A stretch of 64,000 nucleotides of DNA from Bacillota bacterium (GTDB lineage: Bacteria; Bacillota; Clostridia; Christensenellales; CAG-138), in assembly GCA_023459335.1 (NCBI GenBank), contig JAEWUO010000020.1:124001-188000 (forward strand), written 5' to 3'. Below are positions 46,187 to 55,647 of the stretch, piece by piece (the first letter of the stretch is position 1; each line of letters begins with the position of its first letter). The notes beneath the pieces were generated by a model that saw only the letters and a list, made by a program, of their open reading frames with translations, searched no databases and had not been told where the DNA came from. Both the position numbers and the translations under genes were made by a program.

Positions 46187-47053
46187 ATGAAATTGCAACC
46201 CGAATGCGTGGCCTGTATCATAGCGCAGGTAAAAACCGTCACTCAGATGCTGCATCTACCGCAGATGAAAGCGGAAGCGGCGATTCAGGAAACATACGAT
46301 TTTCTGAAAACGGCGAATTACGAAGGCTGTACGCCCGAGTCCATGGGCGACCTCTGGCAAATTCTGCTTTGCAGCATTGGAGAGAGCGACCCTTATGCGG
46401 CGATCAAATCCCTCTGCAATCAGGAAGCGGAGAGACTTGTGCCTTCCACAAGCGAGAAAATTGCCCACGCAAACGATCCTTTCGGCATCGCGCTGAAATA
46501 CGCCGTAGCTGGGAACCTGATCGATTACGGCCTGGAGCACCCGGTATCCATCGAAGAGCAAAACGCGTTGATCGATGCGATCGCGTCAACGGATTTTTCC
46601 ATCGACGACAGCGTAAAACTGCGCGATGCGTTGCATGGAGCAAAATCATTGCTCTATCTGGGGGATAACGCGGGTGAAATCGTATTCGACCGCCTGCTGA
46701 TCGAACAGATCAACGAACAGTACCCGCAGATTTCGGTGACATTCGTTGTAAAAGGTTCCGCCGTGCTGAACGACGCGACAATGCGGGACGCGCTGGAAGC
46801 CGGCCTGGACAAGGTCTCGCGGGTGATCGACAACGGAGACTATTCGCCGGGGACGGTGCTTCTCCGCTCAAGCGAGGCGTTTCGACACGAGTTTGCTGCA
46901 TCGGATGTGGTGCTCAGCAAAGGACAGGGGAATTTTGAAAGCCTGAATGAAGAAAATAAGGAAAATCTCTTCTTCCTGTTTACGGCGAAGTGCGATACCA
47001 TCTGCGCCGCAGCGGGCGTGCCTAAACTTTCGATTGTATGCATGAAGAATTAA
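46187..47053 (+). CDS. DUF89 (ARMT1-like) damage-control phosphatase family protein
   Basis: 288 residues beginning MKLQPECVACI with the N-terminal CxxC of the prokaryotic DUF89 subgroup, the core LLYLGDNAGEIVFDRLLIEQ near residue 160, VVKGSAVLNDATM near 195 and the late KGQGNFESL motif. Family members dephosphorylate damaged sugar- or nucleotide-phosphates using divalent metal; the preferred substrate here is unknown. The annotated upstream frame (from 46151) coincides with the promoter, so the ATG at 46187 is preferred. Confidence 0.85.
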   Translation: MKLQPECVACIIAQVKTVTQMLHLPQMKAEAAIQETYDFLKTANYEGCTPESMGDLWQILLCSIGESDPYAAIKSLCNQEAERLVPSTSEKIAHANDPFGIALKYAVAGNLIDYGLEHPVSIEEQNALIDAIASTDFSIDDSVKLRDALHGAKSLLYLGDNAGEIVFDRLLIEQINEQYPQISVTFVVKGSAVLNDATMRDALEAGLDKVSRVIDNGDYSPGTVLLRSSEAFRHEFAASDVVLSKGQGNFESLNEENKENLFFLFTAKCDTICAAAGVPKLSIVCMKN

Positions 47054-47083
47054 TCGAATTTAAATACATAAAATAGTACTCGT

Positions 47084-47117
47084 TTCAGCGCCGTGATCTC
47101 AACGGCGCTGAATTTTT
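47084..47117 (+). terminator. Terminator after the DUF89 gene
   Basis: TTCAGCGCCG/CGGCGCTGAA with a 9-nt loop, followed by TTTTT, 30 bp after the stop codon. Confidence 0.9.
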
Positions 47118-47163
47118 AACGAGAAAGATATGAATATTTTAAATGATAGGATAAGAAATCTTC

Positions 47164-47191
47164 TTGACAGACAAATCGTATATGTTATAAA
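47164..47191 (+). promoter_or_regulatory. Promoter of the 2-oxoacid dehydrogenase operon
   Basis: TTGACA (47164-47169), 16 bp and TATAAA (47186-47191) lie about 50 bp before the E2 start codon. Confidence 0.65.
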
Positions 47192-47242
47192 ATAACATTA
47201 ATAAGAAAACAAATAACAGATTACTCTAAAAGGAGGTATTAT

Positions 47243-48547
47243 ATGGCAACGCCGGTCATTATGCCGCGCCAGGGTCAGTCGGTCGAGAGCTGTATCATCA
47301 CCGAGTGGAAGAAAAAGGTCGGAGACGAAGTTCATGCCGGCGACGTGCTCTTTTCCTATGAAACGGACAAATCAACCTTTGAGGAACAGGCGAAAATAGA
47401 CGGAACGCTTCTCGCCGTATTTTATAACGCGGAAGACGACGTTCCCGTGTTATTAAACGTCGCGGTGATCGGAAGCCCCGGAGAATCGTTTGCGGAGTTT
47501 GCGCCGGAGGGAACCGACGGCAAAGCGAAATCAGTGGAAGCCGCGCCGAAAGACACACTTACCGAACAACCACCCGCGGCGGCAAATGCGACCGCTGCGC
47601 GCGCGGAGGGTGTTTCACCCCGCGCGAAAAACGCGGCGGAACAGTTTGGCGTCGATCCGGCGCAGGCGTCGCCGACCGGACCGCACGGCCGCGTCATCGA
47701 ACGGGATATAGAAACTCTGGTAAAAGAACAGCGCGTAGGCAGCGGCATTGGCGGACGATTGACACCGGCGGACAGCTCTGTTGTTTCGCCTTCGATTTCA
47801 CAGCGAGAAGAAAAGCCCACCGAATCCTCGTCGGCTATTTCTTCCGGCGCACAGGACTACGACGAAATCAGGATGCCGAATATCCGCCGCGTGATCGCAA
47901 AGACCATGCACGACAGCCTCGCCGAAATGGCGCAGCTGACGCATCAGACGTCGTTTGACGCTACGAGGATGCTCGCGTTCCGCGAGAGCCTGAAAAACGC
48001 GCCGGACGGCAACGACTTCCCGAAAATTACGATCAACGATATCATCCTGTTTGCGGTTTCGCGCGTGCTGACCAAGCACGAGGCTCTTAACGCGCATCTT
48101 GTCGGCGATAAAATGCGTTACTTCAAGCACATCAACCTTGGTATCGCGGTGGACACGCCGCGCGGACTGATGGTACCGACGCTGTTCGAATCGGAAACAA
48201 AGTCAATAACGCAGATTTCCATCGAATCCAAGGCACTGTCGAAGTCCGCGATCGACGGAACGATCGGCCCCGATCTGCTTCAGGGCGGTACGTTTACGAT
48301 CAGCAATCTCGGCGCGCTCGGCATCGAGAGCTTTACGCCCGTTATCAACCCGCCGCAGGTTGCGCTGCTCGGCGTTTGCTGTATTACGGAGCGAATCCGT
48401 ACGGTATACGGACAAATCACCGCGTATCCCGCGATGGGGCTTTCGCTGACCTACGATCACCGCGCGGTGGACGGCGCACCCGCAAGCCGCTTTTTAAAAG
48501 ATTTGGTGAATGCGCTGGAGAACTTCGAACTGCTTTTAATCGGATGA
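47243..48547 (+). CDS. Dihydrolipoamide acyltransferase (E2) of a 2-oxoacid dehydrogenase complex
   Basis: 434 residues: an N-terminal lipoyl domain (about 1-80) with the lipoylated lysine in ETDKSTFEEQ, an alanine/proline-rich linker, an E3-binding domain (about 125-160, VSPRAKNAAEQFGVDPAQAS), a second linker, and the catalytic core ending with LTYDHRAVDGAPASRFLKDL, which carries the active-site His and Asp. AAAAGGAGGTATTAT precedes the ATG. It is first in E2-E3-E1. The substrate (pyruvate, branched-chain or acetoin) cannot be read from sequence. Confidence 0.95.
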   Translation: MATPVIMPRQGQSVESCIITEWKKKVGDEVHAGDVLFSYETDKSTFEEQAKIDGTLLAVFYNAEDDVPVLLNVAVIGSPGESFAEFAPEGTDGKAKSVEAAPKDTLTEQPPAAANATAARAEGVSPRAKNAAEQFGVDPAQASPTGPHGRVIERDIETLVKEQRVGSGIGGRLTPADSSVVSPSISQREEKPTESSSAISSGAQDYDEIRMPNIRRVIAKTMHDSLAEMAQLTHQTSFDATRMLAFRESLKNAPDGNDFPKITINDIILFAVSRVLTKHEALNAHLVGDKMRYFKHINLGIAVDTPRGLMVPTLFESETKSITQISIESKALSKSAIDGTIGPDLLQGGTFTISNLGALGIESFTPVINPPQVALLGVCCITERIRTVYGQITAYPAMGLSLTYDHRAVDGAPASRFLKDLVNALENFELLLIG

Positions 48548-48560
48548 GGAGGATAGGACT

Positions 48561-49925
48561 ATGACGTTTGACTTAATCGTACTCGGCGGCGGGCCCGCAG
48601 GTTATCTGGCAAGCGAGCGCGCGGGGCACGCGGGGCTTAGCGTACTCTGTATCGAAGATCGCAACGTCGGCGGGGTCTGCCTCAACGAAGGCTGCATCCC
48701 GACAAAGACGCTTCTCTATTCCGCGAAAATTTTCGACGGCGCGGCGCACGGAGAGCGGTACGGCGTGACCGCCGAAGGGCTGAAGATCGACCACGCGAAG
48801 GTCGTCGCACGAAAGGACAAGGTAGTAAAAACGCTGGTCGCCGGCGTTACTTCCGCACTCAAGGCAAACCACGTGACGCTTGTCTCAGCGCACGGCGAGA
48901 TCAAAGGAAAAACCGAGGAAGGGTATATGGTGGATGCGGCGGGGGAAACCTACATCGGGAAACGCCTGCTGATTGCGACGGGTTCATCGCCCGCGGTTCC
49001 GCCTATTCCGGGACTAAAGGAAGGCCTCGCGTCCGGTTTCGTCTGTACAAACCGCGAAATCCTCGCGCTTACGGAAAAGCCGGAGCGGCTTGTCGTCATC
49101 GGCGGCGGCGTTATCGGCCTTGAACTCGCGAGTTATTTCACATCGATCGGATCGAAGGTGACAGTGATCGAGATGCTCGACCATATCGCGGGGGAAAACG
49201 ACGCGGAACTCGTTTCTATCTTGAAAAAAGGCTTCGAAAAACGCGGCGTGACGTTCCATCTCTCCGCGAAGGTCACCGAAGTTACGTCAAACGCTATTAA
49301 GTATGAGAAAGACGGCGCGACGCAGGAAGCAGTCTGCGATAAGGTGCTTCTTTCCATCGGCCGCAGGGCAAATACCGCCGGCATCGGGCTGGAGAGCATC
49401 CATGTGCTCACGGAACGCGGAGCGATCGTGACGGACGCGCACATGAAGACGAACCAGCCGGAGGTCTACGCGGCGGGCGATGTCAACGGCAAATCCATGC
49501 TTGCACATACAGCGTACCGCGAGGCGGAGGTCGCCATCAATTGCATGCTCGGGAAAAAAGACGAAATGCGCTATGAAGCGATCCCCGGCGTGCTCTATAC
49601 AAACCCCGAATTATCGTCGGTCGGAGAAACGGAAGCGAGCGCGAAGTCGAAGGGGCTTGACTGCTCCTGCGTGAAAATCCCGATGCGTTTCTCAGGACGT
49701 TATCTTGCGGAGAACGAAGGCGGCGACGGCGTGATGAAGCTCGTGGTCAACAACAAAAACCGCCGCGTGCTCGGCGCGCAGGCGCTTTGTAATTATTCCA
49801 GCGAGTTTATCGTTGAGGCAGGCACGTTCATCGAACTCGGCCTGACGATTGACGAGATCAAAGAAATCGTTTTCCCGCACCCGACGGTGAGCGAAATCAT
49901 CCGCGAAGCGGTTTTCCAGTACTAG
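48561..49925 (+). CDS. lpdA: Dihydrolipoamide dehydrogenase (E3)
   Basis: 454-residue flavoprotein that reoxidises E2 dihydrolipoamide with NAD+. FAD motif LIVLGGGPAGYLASERAG, the redox disulfide GGVCLNEGCIPTKTL, the NAD motif VVIGGGVIGLELASYF near residue 176, and the C-terminal dimer interface with HPTVSEIIREA supplying the catalytic His-Glu. There is no N-terminal lipoyl domain. It sits 13 bp after E2. Confidence 0.96.
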   Translation: MTFDLIVLGGGPAGYLASERAGHAGLSVLCIEDRNVGGVCLNEGCIPTKTLLYSAKIFDGAAHGERYGVTAEGLKIDHAKVVARKDKVVKTLVAGVTSALKANHVTLVSAHGEIKGKTEEGYMVDAAGETYIGKRLLIATGSSPAVPPIPGLKEGLASGFVCTNREILALTEKPERLVVIGGGVIGLELASYFTSIGSKVTVIEMLDHIAGENDAELVSILKKGFEKRGVTFHLSAKVTEVTSNAIKYEKDGATQEAVCDKVLLSIGRRANTAGIGLESIHVLTERGAIVTDAHMKTNQPEVYAAGDVNGKSMLAHTAYREAEVAINCMLGKKDEMRYEAIPGVLYTNPELSSVGETEASAKSKGLDCSCVKIPMRFSGRYLAENEGGDGVMKLVVNNKNRRVLGAQALCNYSSEFIVEAGTFIELGLTIDEIKEIVFPHPTVSEIIREAVFQY

Positions 49926-49973
49926 ACAGCATAAATCAGAGCAAACTGTGTGTAAAAAATAAGGAGAAATGAA

Positions 49974-52439
49974 ATGGCAAAGCAGCTGTTTATCGACCCG
50001 AACGTGGTCAGAAAACCCGAAACGCTGTCGTTTCCGCAGATTCCGGTCAACCAGTATCAGAAAAACGTAAGCGATGAGAAAAAGAATTTCACGAAAGTGG
50101 AATTTCTGAATATTTACCGAGACATGGCTTATATCCGCGAATTCGAAACCATGCTCAACCTGATCAAAACAACCAACGAATACTGCGGTATACAATACAA
50201 CCATCCCGGACCGGCGCACCTCGGTATAGGACAGGAGGCGGCGTATGTCGGCGCGGCGTACGAGCTCACGCTCGACGACTACACATTCGGATCCCACCGC
50301 AGCCACGGCGAAATTCTCGCCAAGGGGCTTCGCTCGATCGAGATCCTTAATGAAAAGAAACTCGCGGAGATCATGGAAGGCTTTTTCGGCGGGCGCACGC
50401 TCGCGGCGATCAGGGAAGACGGAAAAGCTGCGAAGGAAACCGCGTTTGATTTTCTACTTTACGGCATGATGTGCGAAACGTTCGCGCGTAAAAACGGATT
50501 CAACCAGGGCCTCGGCGGTTCCATGCACGCGTTTTTCACACCGTTCGGCATCTACCCTAATAACGCGATCGTCGGCGGCAGCGGCAGTATCGCGCCGGGT
50601 GCGGCTCTGTTTAAACTGAGCAATAAAAAGCCGGGCGTGGTCATTTGCAACATCGGAGACGGTTCCATGGCCTGCGGTCCCGTTTGGGAGGGATTAATGA
50701 TCTCCGCGATGGATCAGGTGCGCACGCTATGGGGCGATCACGGCGGCGGTGTTCCGATTATATTCAATATCAACGATAACTTTTACGGCATGGGCGGTCA
50801 AACGCGCGGCGAAACAATGGGATACGACATGGTCGCCCGCATCGCTTCCGGCGTCATGCCTTCCGCCATGCACGCGGAGCGCGTGGACGGATTTAATCCT
50901 CTCGCGGTTATCGACGCGTACAGGCGTAAAATTCCTGTTGCGAAAAAGGAAGGCCCTGTGCTTCTGGACCTTATTACTTACCGATTCAGCGGGCACAGCC
51001 CGTCGGACTCCGGCACCTACCGCACAAAGGAAGAACTGGAAGCCTGGGAAGCGCAGGATTCTATCCTGTCCTTCGGCAGACAGATCATCGACGCGAAGAT
51101 CGCCGAACAGGAAGAACTGGACGCGATCTGGAAGACGGTCAGGGATCGCATGCTGCTCAACTTCAAACGCGCCATCGATGAAACGATTTCCCCGCGCATC
51201 GATATCTTCGGTATGGAGAGCGATTATATCGGTAACCTGATGCTGTCCAATAAAACCGTCCGTTCGTTTGACGAAACAAGAAAGCCTGATATGCTGCTCC
51301 CGCGCGAGGAATGCCCGCGTATCCAGCAGATTTCGAAAAAAGCACGCTTTGGTCTCGAACCGGACGGGAAACCCGTCAGCAAAAACCGTGTGTATCAGCT
51401 TCGTGACGGACTTGCCGAGCCTATCATCAACAAGTTTTACGAAGACCCGACGCTCGCCGCGTTCGGCGAAGACGTCCGTGACTGGGGCGGCGCGTTCGCG
51501 GTTTACCGCGGAATGACAGAGGCGATTCCGTATCACAGGCTGTTCAACACGCCGATCGCCGAGGCGGGCATTGTCGGCGCCGCAATCGGATACGCCATGA
51601 GCGGCGGCAGAGCGGTTGCGGAGCTCATGTACTGTGACTTTCTGGGCAGGGCGGGGGACGAGGTGTTCAACCAGCTGTGCAAATGGCAGGCGATGAGCGC
51701 GGGTATGCTCAAAATGCCCGTTGTTCTTCGCATGAGCGTCGGCAGCAAATACGGCGCGCAGCATTCGCAGGACTGGAGCGCGCTGGTCGCGCACATTCCC
51801 GGCCTCAAGGTCGTATTTCCAGCGACGCCTTACGACGCGAAAGGACTCATGCAGTCTGCGCTGAACGGTACGGATCCCGTCGTCTTTCTGGAAAGTCAGC
51901 GTATCTACGACGTTGCCGAGCTTTTCCACGCGGAGGGCGTTCCGGAATCGGAATATGAGATCCCATTTGGCGAGCCGGACGTCAAACGCGCAGGAAAGGA
52001 CGTTACCATCCTCGCCATCGGCGCGACGCTTTACCGCGCAATCAAAGCGGCGGACATGCTGAAGGAGCAATACGGCATATCCGCGGAGGTGATCGACGCG
52101 CGTTCGCTGGTTCCGTTCAATTATGAACCGGTGATCGCGAGCGTGAAAAAAACGGGACGGATCGTCGTGACCGGCGACGCCTGCGAGCGAAACAGCTTCA
52201 TGCGCAACCTCGCGAGCAATATTGCGGAACTCGCTTTCGACTACCTCGACGCGCCGCCCGTCGTCGTCGGCGCGAAAAACTGGATCACGCCCGCGCACGA
52301 ACTGGAAGACGCGTTCTTCCCGCAGCCGGAATGGATCTTGGACGCGATTCACGAGCGTATCCTTCCGCTGAGCGGACATGTGTGCAGGCATAACTTCACG
52401 GAACTGGAGCAGATTCGCGAAAACAAATGCGGCATCTGA
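49974..52439 (+). CDS. 2-oxoacid dehydrogenase E1, alpha and beta subunits fused
   Basis: An 821-residue thiamine-diphosphate enzyme. Residues 1 to about 440 are an E1-alpha domain (FGSHRSHGEILAKG, the TPP/Mg motif GDGSMACGPVWEGL, NDNFYGMGGQTRGETMG, and the phosphorylation-loop-like YRFSGHSPSDSGTYRTKEE). Residues 470-821 are E1-beta (ALAAFGEDVRDWGGAFAVYRGM-like start, NTPIAEAGIVGAAIGYAMSG, and MSVGSKYGAQHSQDWSALVA). Fused E1 proteins of this length are known in Bacillota and Bacteroidota. It follows E3 by 48 bp with AAGGAGAAATGAA at the start. It decarboxylates a 2-oxoacid and reductively acylates E2. Confidence 0.95.
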   Translation: MAKQLFIDPNVVRKPETLSFPQIPVNQYQKNVSDEKKNFTKVEFLNIYRDMAYIREFETMLNLIKTTNEYCGIQYNHPGPAHLGIGQEAAYVGAAYELTLDDYTFGSHRSHGEILAKGLRSIEILNEKKLAEIMEGFFGGRTLAAIREDGKAAKETAFDFLLYGMMCETFARKNGFNQGLGGSMHAFFTPFGIYPNNAIVGGSGSIAPGAALFKLSNKKPGVVICNIGDGSMACGPVWEGLMISAMDQVRTLWGDHGGGVPIIFNINDNFYGMGGQTRGETMGYDMVARIASGVMPSAMHAERVDGFNPLAVIDAYRRKIPVAKKEGPVLLDLITYRFSGHSPSDSGTYRTKEELEAWEAQDSILSFGRQIIDAKIAEQEELDAIWKTVRDRMLLNFKRAIDETISPRIDIFGMESDYIGNLMLSNKTVRSFDETRKPDMLLPREECPRIQQISKKARFGLEPDGKPVSKNRVYQLRDGLAEPIINKFYEDPTLAAFGEDVRDWGGAFAVYRGMTEAIPYHRLFNTPIAEAGIVGAAIGYAMSGGRAVAELMYCDFLGRAGDEVFNQLCKWQAMSAGMLKMPVVLRMSVGSKYGAQHSQDWSALVAHIPGLKVVFPATPYDAKGLMQSALNGTDPVVFLESQRIYDVAELFHAEGVPESEYEIPFGEPDVKRAGKDVTILAIGATLYRAIKAADMLKEQYGISAEVIDARSLVPFNYEPVIASVKKTGRIVVTGDACERNSFMRNLASNIAELAFDYLDAPPVVVGAKNWITPAHELEDAFFPQPEWILDAIHERILPLSGHVCRHNFTELEQIRENKCGI

Positions 52440-52521
52440 GTTTCACAGTGAAAATTCGGCGGCGGATATGGTATAATATTCGTCGCCATACTTTTTATCA
52501 TCTGAAAGGAATCCTTTTTTC

Positions 52522-54510
52522 ATGAAAACGATCGAACAAAAAGCGATTACCAACATCCGTTTCCTCGCGGCGGAAGCGGTTCAAAAAGCGAACAGCGGTC
52601 ATCCCGGACTTCCCATCGGCTCCGCGCCGATGGCTTTCACGCTCTGGAAGCAGATGCGGCATGATCCGAAAGATCCGAAGTGGTCTGGCAGAGACCGCTT
52701 TGTGCTATCGGCGGGTCACGCATCCATGCTGGAATATTCGCTTCTGCATCTTTTCGGCTACGGCCTTCCGATCGAAGAACTCATGACGTTCCGGCAGTGG
52801 GGCAGCAAAACGCCCGGTCATCCGGAGTATGCGCACACCGTCGGCGTAGAAACCACCACGGGGCCTCTGGGGCAGGGTATCGCGAACGCGGTCGGCATGG
52901 CGATGGCGGAGGCACGGCTTTCCGCGGAGTTCAACCGCGAGGGTTATCCCGTTGTCGACAACTACACCTACGCGCTGACCGGCGACGGCTGCCTGATGGA
53001 GGGCGTCGCTTCGGAAGCGGCTTCGCTTGCGGGGCATCTCGGCCTGGGGAAATTGATCCTGCTTTACGACCGCAACGAAATCACGATCGAAGGCAGCACG
53101 CACCTCGCGTTCACCGAGGATGTCGGCAAACGCTTCGAAGCGTACGGCTGGACGGTTCAGCATGTCGCTGACGGCGAAGATACGGAAGCGATCGCACTGG
53201 CGATTGATCGTGCGAAAGCGGACAAAACGCACCCGTCGCTCATCATCGTGCGCACAGAGATCGCGCACGGCACGCCGAAGGCAAATTCCGCGAGCGCACA
53301 CGGAGAACCGCTGGGCGAAGACGCGATCAAAGCCATGCGGGCGTTTTACGACTGGAACGAAGCGCCGTTTGCCGTCCCCGAAGACGTGAAAGCGTACTTT
53401 GCGGAATTGCAGAAGGGATACAGCAAACAGCACGCGGAATACGACGCGATGTTCGCGGCGTATCAGAAAGCGTATCCCGATCTGTATCAAAAGTGGGCCG
53501 CATGGCATGATAAAAAATTGCCGGACGCGCTCAAACAGGATGCGCGGCTTTGGAACGCTTCCGGTTCCAAAGCGACGCGCGCGATCAGCGGCGAACTGCT
53601 GAATATCTTTGCAGAATATATACCGAATCTCTTTGGCGGCAGCGCGGATCTCGCGCCGTCCAACAAGACCGAGCTCAAGGGGAAAGGATTCTTTGCAGTG
53701 GAAAACCGTTCCGGCGCGAACATCCATTTCGGCATTCGTGAGTTCGCGATGGCGGCCATCTGCAACGGAATCCAGCTTTACGGCGGATTCCACGCGTTCT
53801 GTGCGACGTTCCTTGTATTTACCGACTATCTCAAGCCCGCGCTTCGCCTTTCCGCAGTCATGCGTCAGCCGGTCGTCTACGTCATGACGCACGACAGCAT
53901 TGGCGTTGGAGAAGACGGACCGACGCATCAGCCAGTGGAGCATCTCGCCGCACTGCGCGCAACGCCCGGCGTGCTTGTCATGCGCCCCGCGGACGCAAAG
54001 GAAACGGCGGCCTGTTATCTTATGGCATTTGAAGCCGACAAACCTTCCGTGCTCGCGCTGACAAGGCAGAATCTGCCGCAGTACGCCGAGACGGGAGAAG
54101 GGGCCTATCGCGGCGGATATATCCTAAGAGATGCGAAAAAAGGCAAACCCGACGTGATCCTGATGGCGAGCGGCAGCGAAGTTGAGTTGCTCTATAAGGC
54201 TGCGGACCTGCTGGAAGCGGAAGGCATTGGAAGCCGCATCGTATCCATGCCCTGTCTGGATTTGTTTGACGATCAGGAGGAGGCATACAGGGAATCCGTC
54301 CTGCCGAACGCGATCCGCGCGCGCGTCGCCGTGGAAGCGGCTTCCGCATACAGCTGGGATCGTTACATCGGTCTTGACGGCGAAGCCGTCTGCCTTGACC
54401 ACTTCGGTGCCTCCGCTCCCGCAAATATCCTGTTTCAGGAATTCGGGTTTACGGCGGAAAATGTCGCCAAAGCAGCGAAGGAAAGTATTGCGAAAGCGAA
54501 AAAACGGTAA
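52522..54510 (+). CDS. tkt: Transketolase
   Basis: A 662-residue TPP enzyme moving two-carbon ketol groups in the non-oxidative pentose phosphate pathway. N-terminal domain with [36 protein letters not shown] and the TPP motif [20 protein letters not shown]; then [27 protein letters not shown] and [33 protein letters not shown] precedes the ATG, and a TATAAT box lies about 50 bp upstream (near 52472), so it probably has its own promoter. Confidence 0.97.
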   Translation: MKTIEQKAITNIRFLAAEAVQKANSGHPGLPIGSAPMAFTLWKQMRHDPKDPKWSGRDRFVLSAGHASMLEYSLLHLFGYGLPIEELMTFRQWGSKTPGHPEYAHTVGVETTTGPLGQGIANAVGMAMAEARLSAEFNREGYPVVDNYTYALTGDGCLMEGVASEAASLAGHLGLGKLILLYDRNEITIEGSTHLAFTEDVGKRFEAYGWTVQHVADGEDTEAIALAIDRAKADKTHPSLIIVRTEIAHGTPKANSASAHGEPLGEDAIKAMRAFYDWNEAPFAVPEDVKAYFAELQKGYSKQHAEYDAMFAAYQKAYPDLYQKWAAWHDKKLPDALKQDARLWNASGSKATRAISGELLNIFAEYIPNLFGGSADLAPSNKTELKGKGFFAVENRSGANIHFGIREFAMAAICNGIQLYGGFHAFCATFLVFTDYLKPALRLSAVMRQPVVYVMTHDSIGVGEDGPTHQPVEHLAALRATPGVLVMRPADAKETAACYLMAFEADKPSVLALTRQNLPQYAETGEGAYRGGYILRDAKKGKPDVILMASGSEVELLYKAADLLEAEGIGSRIVSMPCLDLFDDQEEAYRESVLPNAIRARVAVEAASAYSWDRYIGLDGEAVCLDHFGASAPANILFQEFGFTAENVAKAAKESIAKAKKR

Positions 54511-54566
54511 ACAGAACGAACGCAAAACGCCGTATCCTTACTGATGCGAAATGAAAAGGGGAACGA

Positions 54567-55535
54567 TTGAACCGTTTTCTGTCAACTAACTGCGTCGATC
54601 CGTATGAAAACCTCGCGCTCGAAGAGCTGCTCTTCGAGACGCAGGGGGTGGGTGTGACGTTATATCTCTGGCAAAACGAACGCACTGTTGTCATCGGAAG
54701 AAACCAGAACGCCTGGCGAGAATGCCGCGCGGAGCTTTTGGAAAGCGAAGGCGGCAAACTCGCTCGGCGGTCTTCCGGCGGGGGGGCGGTCTTTCACGAT
54801 CTCGGCAATCTGAATTTCACGTTTCTGCTGCCAAAGGAACGCTATGATCTTTCGCGTCAGCTCGGCGTGATTCAAAAGGCGGCTGCTTGTTTCGGTACCG
54901 ATACGTCGTTTACCGGAAGAAACGACCTTGTTTTGACCGCAACGGGAGAAAAGTTTTCCGGCAACGCGTTTCGTTTCTCCGGCGGCGTTGCACTGCATCA
55001 CGGCACGATACTGATTTCGGCGGATCTCACGCGGCTGGGACGATACCTTGCGCCGCCGCAGATGAAGCTGGATGCCAAGGGTGTGAAGAGCGTGGTCAGC
55101 CGGGTGACGAACCTTGGCCAGCAAAACCCTTCGCTGACGGTTGAGAGCATGAAGCAGGCGTTAACGGAGGCTTTTGAGGCGGAATACGGCGCATATGCGC
55201 ACCACTCCTGGGATGCGATCGATCACACGGCGCTGGAGGAAAAACGAAAAACGTTTGCATCCTGGGATTGGATTTACGGCGTGACGCCCGCGTTCAACGT
55301 CTCCTTTGAACATCGGTTCGATTTCGGGTGCGTGGAACTGCTACTCAACGTTCAAAACGGATCGGTCGTATCCGCCGCGTGCTATACGGACGCAATGGAT
55401 GCGCTGCTCGCGCAGCGTGTGGAAACGCTTCTGATCGGCTGTGTCTATGGCAGTGGACCAATCAGCGAGCGATTGAAAAACGGCAGAGCGGAGGAAACGG
55501 CGATTGCCGACTTTTTTGCCCGGCAGATATTCTAG
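54567..55535 (+). CDS. lplA: Lipoate-protein ligase A
   Basis: LplA activates free lipoate with ATP and attaches it to lipoyl-domain lysines, here most likely the E2 at 47.2 kb. 322 residues with the ENLALEELLFE start, RRSSGGGAVFHDLGNLNFTFL, GRNDLVLTATGEKFSGNAFR and the adenylate-binding KSVVSRVTNL motifs, plus the C-terminal accessory domain. It starts with TTG at 54567 after AAAAGGGGAACGA; no in-frame ATG serves better. The absence of lipA/lipB in the window suggests scavenging, but they may exist elsewhere. Confidence 0.93.
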   Translation: MNRFLSTNCVDPYENLALEELLFETQGVGVTLYLWQNERTVVIGRNQNAWRECRAELLESEGGKLARRSSGGGAVFHDLGNLNFTFLLPKERYDLSRQLGVIQKAAACFGTDTSFTGRNDLVLTATGEKFSGNAFRFSGGVALHHGTILISADLTRLGRYLAPPQMKLDAKGVKSVVSRVTNLGQQNPSLTVESMKQALTEAFEAEYGAYAHHSWDAIDHTALEEKRKTFASWDWIYGVTPAFNVSFEHRFDFGCVELLLNVQNGSVVSAACYTDAMDALLAQRVETLLIGCVYGSGPISERLKNGRAEETAIADFFARQIF

Positions 55536-55549
55536 GTGAATGTAAATTG

Positions 55550-55575
55550 AAGTCCGCGGTCACGCGGACTTTTTT
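55550..55575 (+). terminator. Terminator after lplA
   Basis: AAGTCCGCG/CGCGGACTT with a GTCA loop followed by a run of Ts, 14 bp after the lplA stop. Confidence 0.9.
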
Positions 55576-55647
55576 ATGAAAAACGGTTCGAAATCGTTCG
55601 TAACAATATGTTATAATGCAGCAGAACGATTGTATTTGAGGTTGCGA

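Noticed and set aside
50727..52391. A 554-codon open frame antisense to the fused E1 gene
   Set aside because: Shadow of a strongly supported gene; low-complexity arginine-rich product with no recognisable domain.
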